DNA from: Sphingobium sp. DEHP117
GTDB taxonomy: Bacteria > Pseudomonadota > Alphaproteobacteria > Sphingomonadales > Sphingomonadaceae
Assembly: GCF_030867385.1 (NCBI RefSeq)
Contig: NZ_JAPFBJ010000001.1
Span: forward strand, 434,001 to 498,000
Length of the DNA: 64,000 nucleotides
Direction of reading: 5' to 3'
Below, piece after piece: positions 63,453 through 64,000 of the stretch. How positions within the stretch are numbered: position 1 is the stretch's first letter; each line of letters opens with the position of its first letter. The position numbers and the translations under genes are program-made. The notes beneath the pieces are model-generated. The model had not been told where the DNA came from. It saw only the letters and a program-made list of their open reading frames with translations, and did not search any database.

Positions 63453-64000
63453 ATGACACCTGAAGTGACATCGATGACGGCGCGGCAAAGGTCGCTGGCG
63501 CTGATCATACTGGTCATCGCGCTGGTGCTGGAGATTGTCGACCTGACAATCGTCAACACCGCGCTGCCGGCGATTCAGAGCGGGATTGGCGCTGACCCAA
63601 AGCATGTCCAGTGGATCGTGGCCGGCTATTCGCTCAGCTTTGCGCTGCTGCTCATGGCCGGAGGCAGGCTGGGCGACAGCATTGGTTACCGCCGGGTGTT
63701 CATTTGGGGCGTGGCGGGTTTCACCCTTGCCTCGGCCGCGTGCGGATTAGCCCGCAACGGCGATGAGCTTGTCGCCGCCCGCCTTCTTCAGGGAGCAACC
63801 GGCGCAATTATGGCGCCACAGGCGTTGGCGCTGCTGCAAGTCCTGTTCGACCCGCTGGAACGGGTGGCCAAGATGGCGCTGTTCGGTGTTATCGGCGGCT
63901 TGGCTGCCATCGCCGGGCCGATATTCGGGGGTTTGCTCATTGAATCCGATATCTTCGGTCTGGGTTGGCGGCTGGTCTTCCTTGTCAATCTGCCGGTGGG
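63453..64000 (+). CDS. MFS transporter, DHA2/EmrB-type (partial, runs off the window)
   Basis: The ATG at 63453, one base after the GMC stop, opens MTPEVTSMTARQRSLALIIL. The first helices are LVIALVLEIVDLTIVNTALP and WIVAGYSLSFALLLMAGGRL, with the family motif GRLGDSIGYRRVF and later ARLLQGATGAIMAPQALALL. These are hallmarks of 14-helix drug:H+ antiporters. No stop is reached by 64000. An internal ATG at 63474 is an alternative start. It probably exports an aromatic or toxic intermediate or an unrelated compound. Confidence 0.9.
   Translation, partial: MTPEVTSMTARQRSLALIILVIALVLEIVDLTIVNTALPAIQSGIGADPKHVQWIVAGYSLSFALLLMAGGRLGDSIGYRRVFIWGVAGFTLASAACGLARNGDELVAARLLQGATGAIMAPQALALLQVLFDPLERVAKMALFGVIGGLAAIAGPIFGGLLIESDIFGLGWRLVFLVNLPV

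Overview
The window looks like chromosome or large-replicon DNA of an alphaproteobacterium, most plausibly a sphingomonad (Sphingomonadales). This is an inference from GC-rich coding sequence, a TonB-dependent receptor with a classic sphingomonad signal/TonB-box start, a recombinase-in-trio (RIT) element, IS66/IS3/IS5/IS21-type insertion sequences, and many catabolic gene families typical of that group. No rRNA, tRNA or CRISPR array was seen.

Region 1 (1-19997) is a mobile-element and secreted-protein region. A tyrosine recombinase is followed by IS3 debris joined to the tail of an XRE regulator. A toxin-activating acyltransferase (HlyC-like) pseudogene is split by a complete IS66-family element (3791-10300, perfect 8-bp target duplication CATCATCC). 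That element carries a pRiA4b ORF-3 passenger and is itself split inside tnpB by a RIT element with about 51-bp perfect inverted repeats. Next come a large RTX protein with an SGNH-like hydrolase domain, and two paralogous right-handed beta-helix proteins with RTX/serralysin-type ends, all probable type I secretion substrates. Relics of IS3 and IS21 follow.

Region 2 (19998-32202) is mixed. It holds a monooxygenase-like ABM protein, a chimeric enoyl-CoA hydratase/quinone-reductase ORF, TetR and FadR regulators, a DUF302-YeeE/YedE-LysR group, a peroxiredoxin, and a patatin plus 3-hydroxybutyrate dehydrogenase pair. A bufferin-type copper RiPP operon (bufA-bufB-bufC-DoxX) sits beside a cupin.

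Region 3 (32274-64000) is a catabolic island and the main interest. It encodes eight sugar-phosphate isomerase/epimerase-type TIM barrels. Two of these are paired with C-glycoside deglycosidase beta-subunit genes (40411-41809 and 47269-48682). Around them lie two GMC oxidoreductases, a Gfo/Idh/MocA dehydrogenase, xylose isomerase and xylulokinase, sugar transporters, ThuA and DoxX proteins, a Rieske oxygenase, a NodD/NahR-type LysR beside an FAD monooxygenase / VOC dioxygenase / alpha-beta hydrolase operon, and a TonB receptor. The inferred pathway is import of a plant aromatic C-glycoside, oxidation of the sugar at C3, cleavage of the C-C glycosidic bond, sugar salvage (possibly xylose-type), and demethylation, hydroxylation and ring opening of the aglycone. 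A dyad AGAA-N6-TTCT recurs in several promoters of the island and may be the operator of a shared regulon. The TonB receptor is currently interrupted by an IS5-family element, and a SnoaL-like gene carries an in-frame TGA, so the pathway may be partly disabled in this strain.
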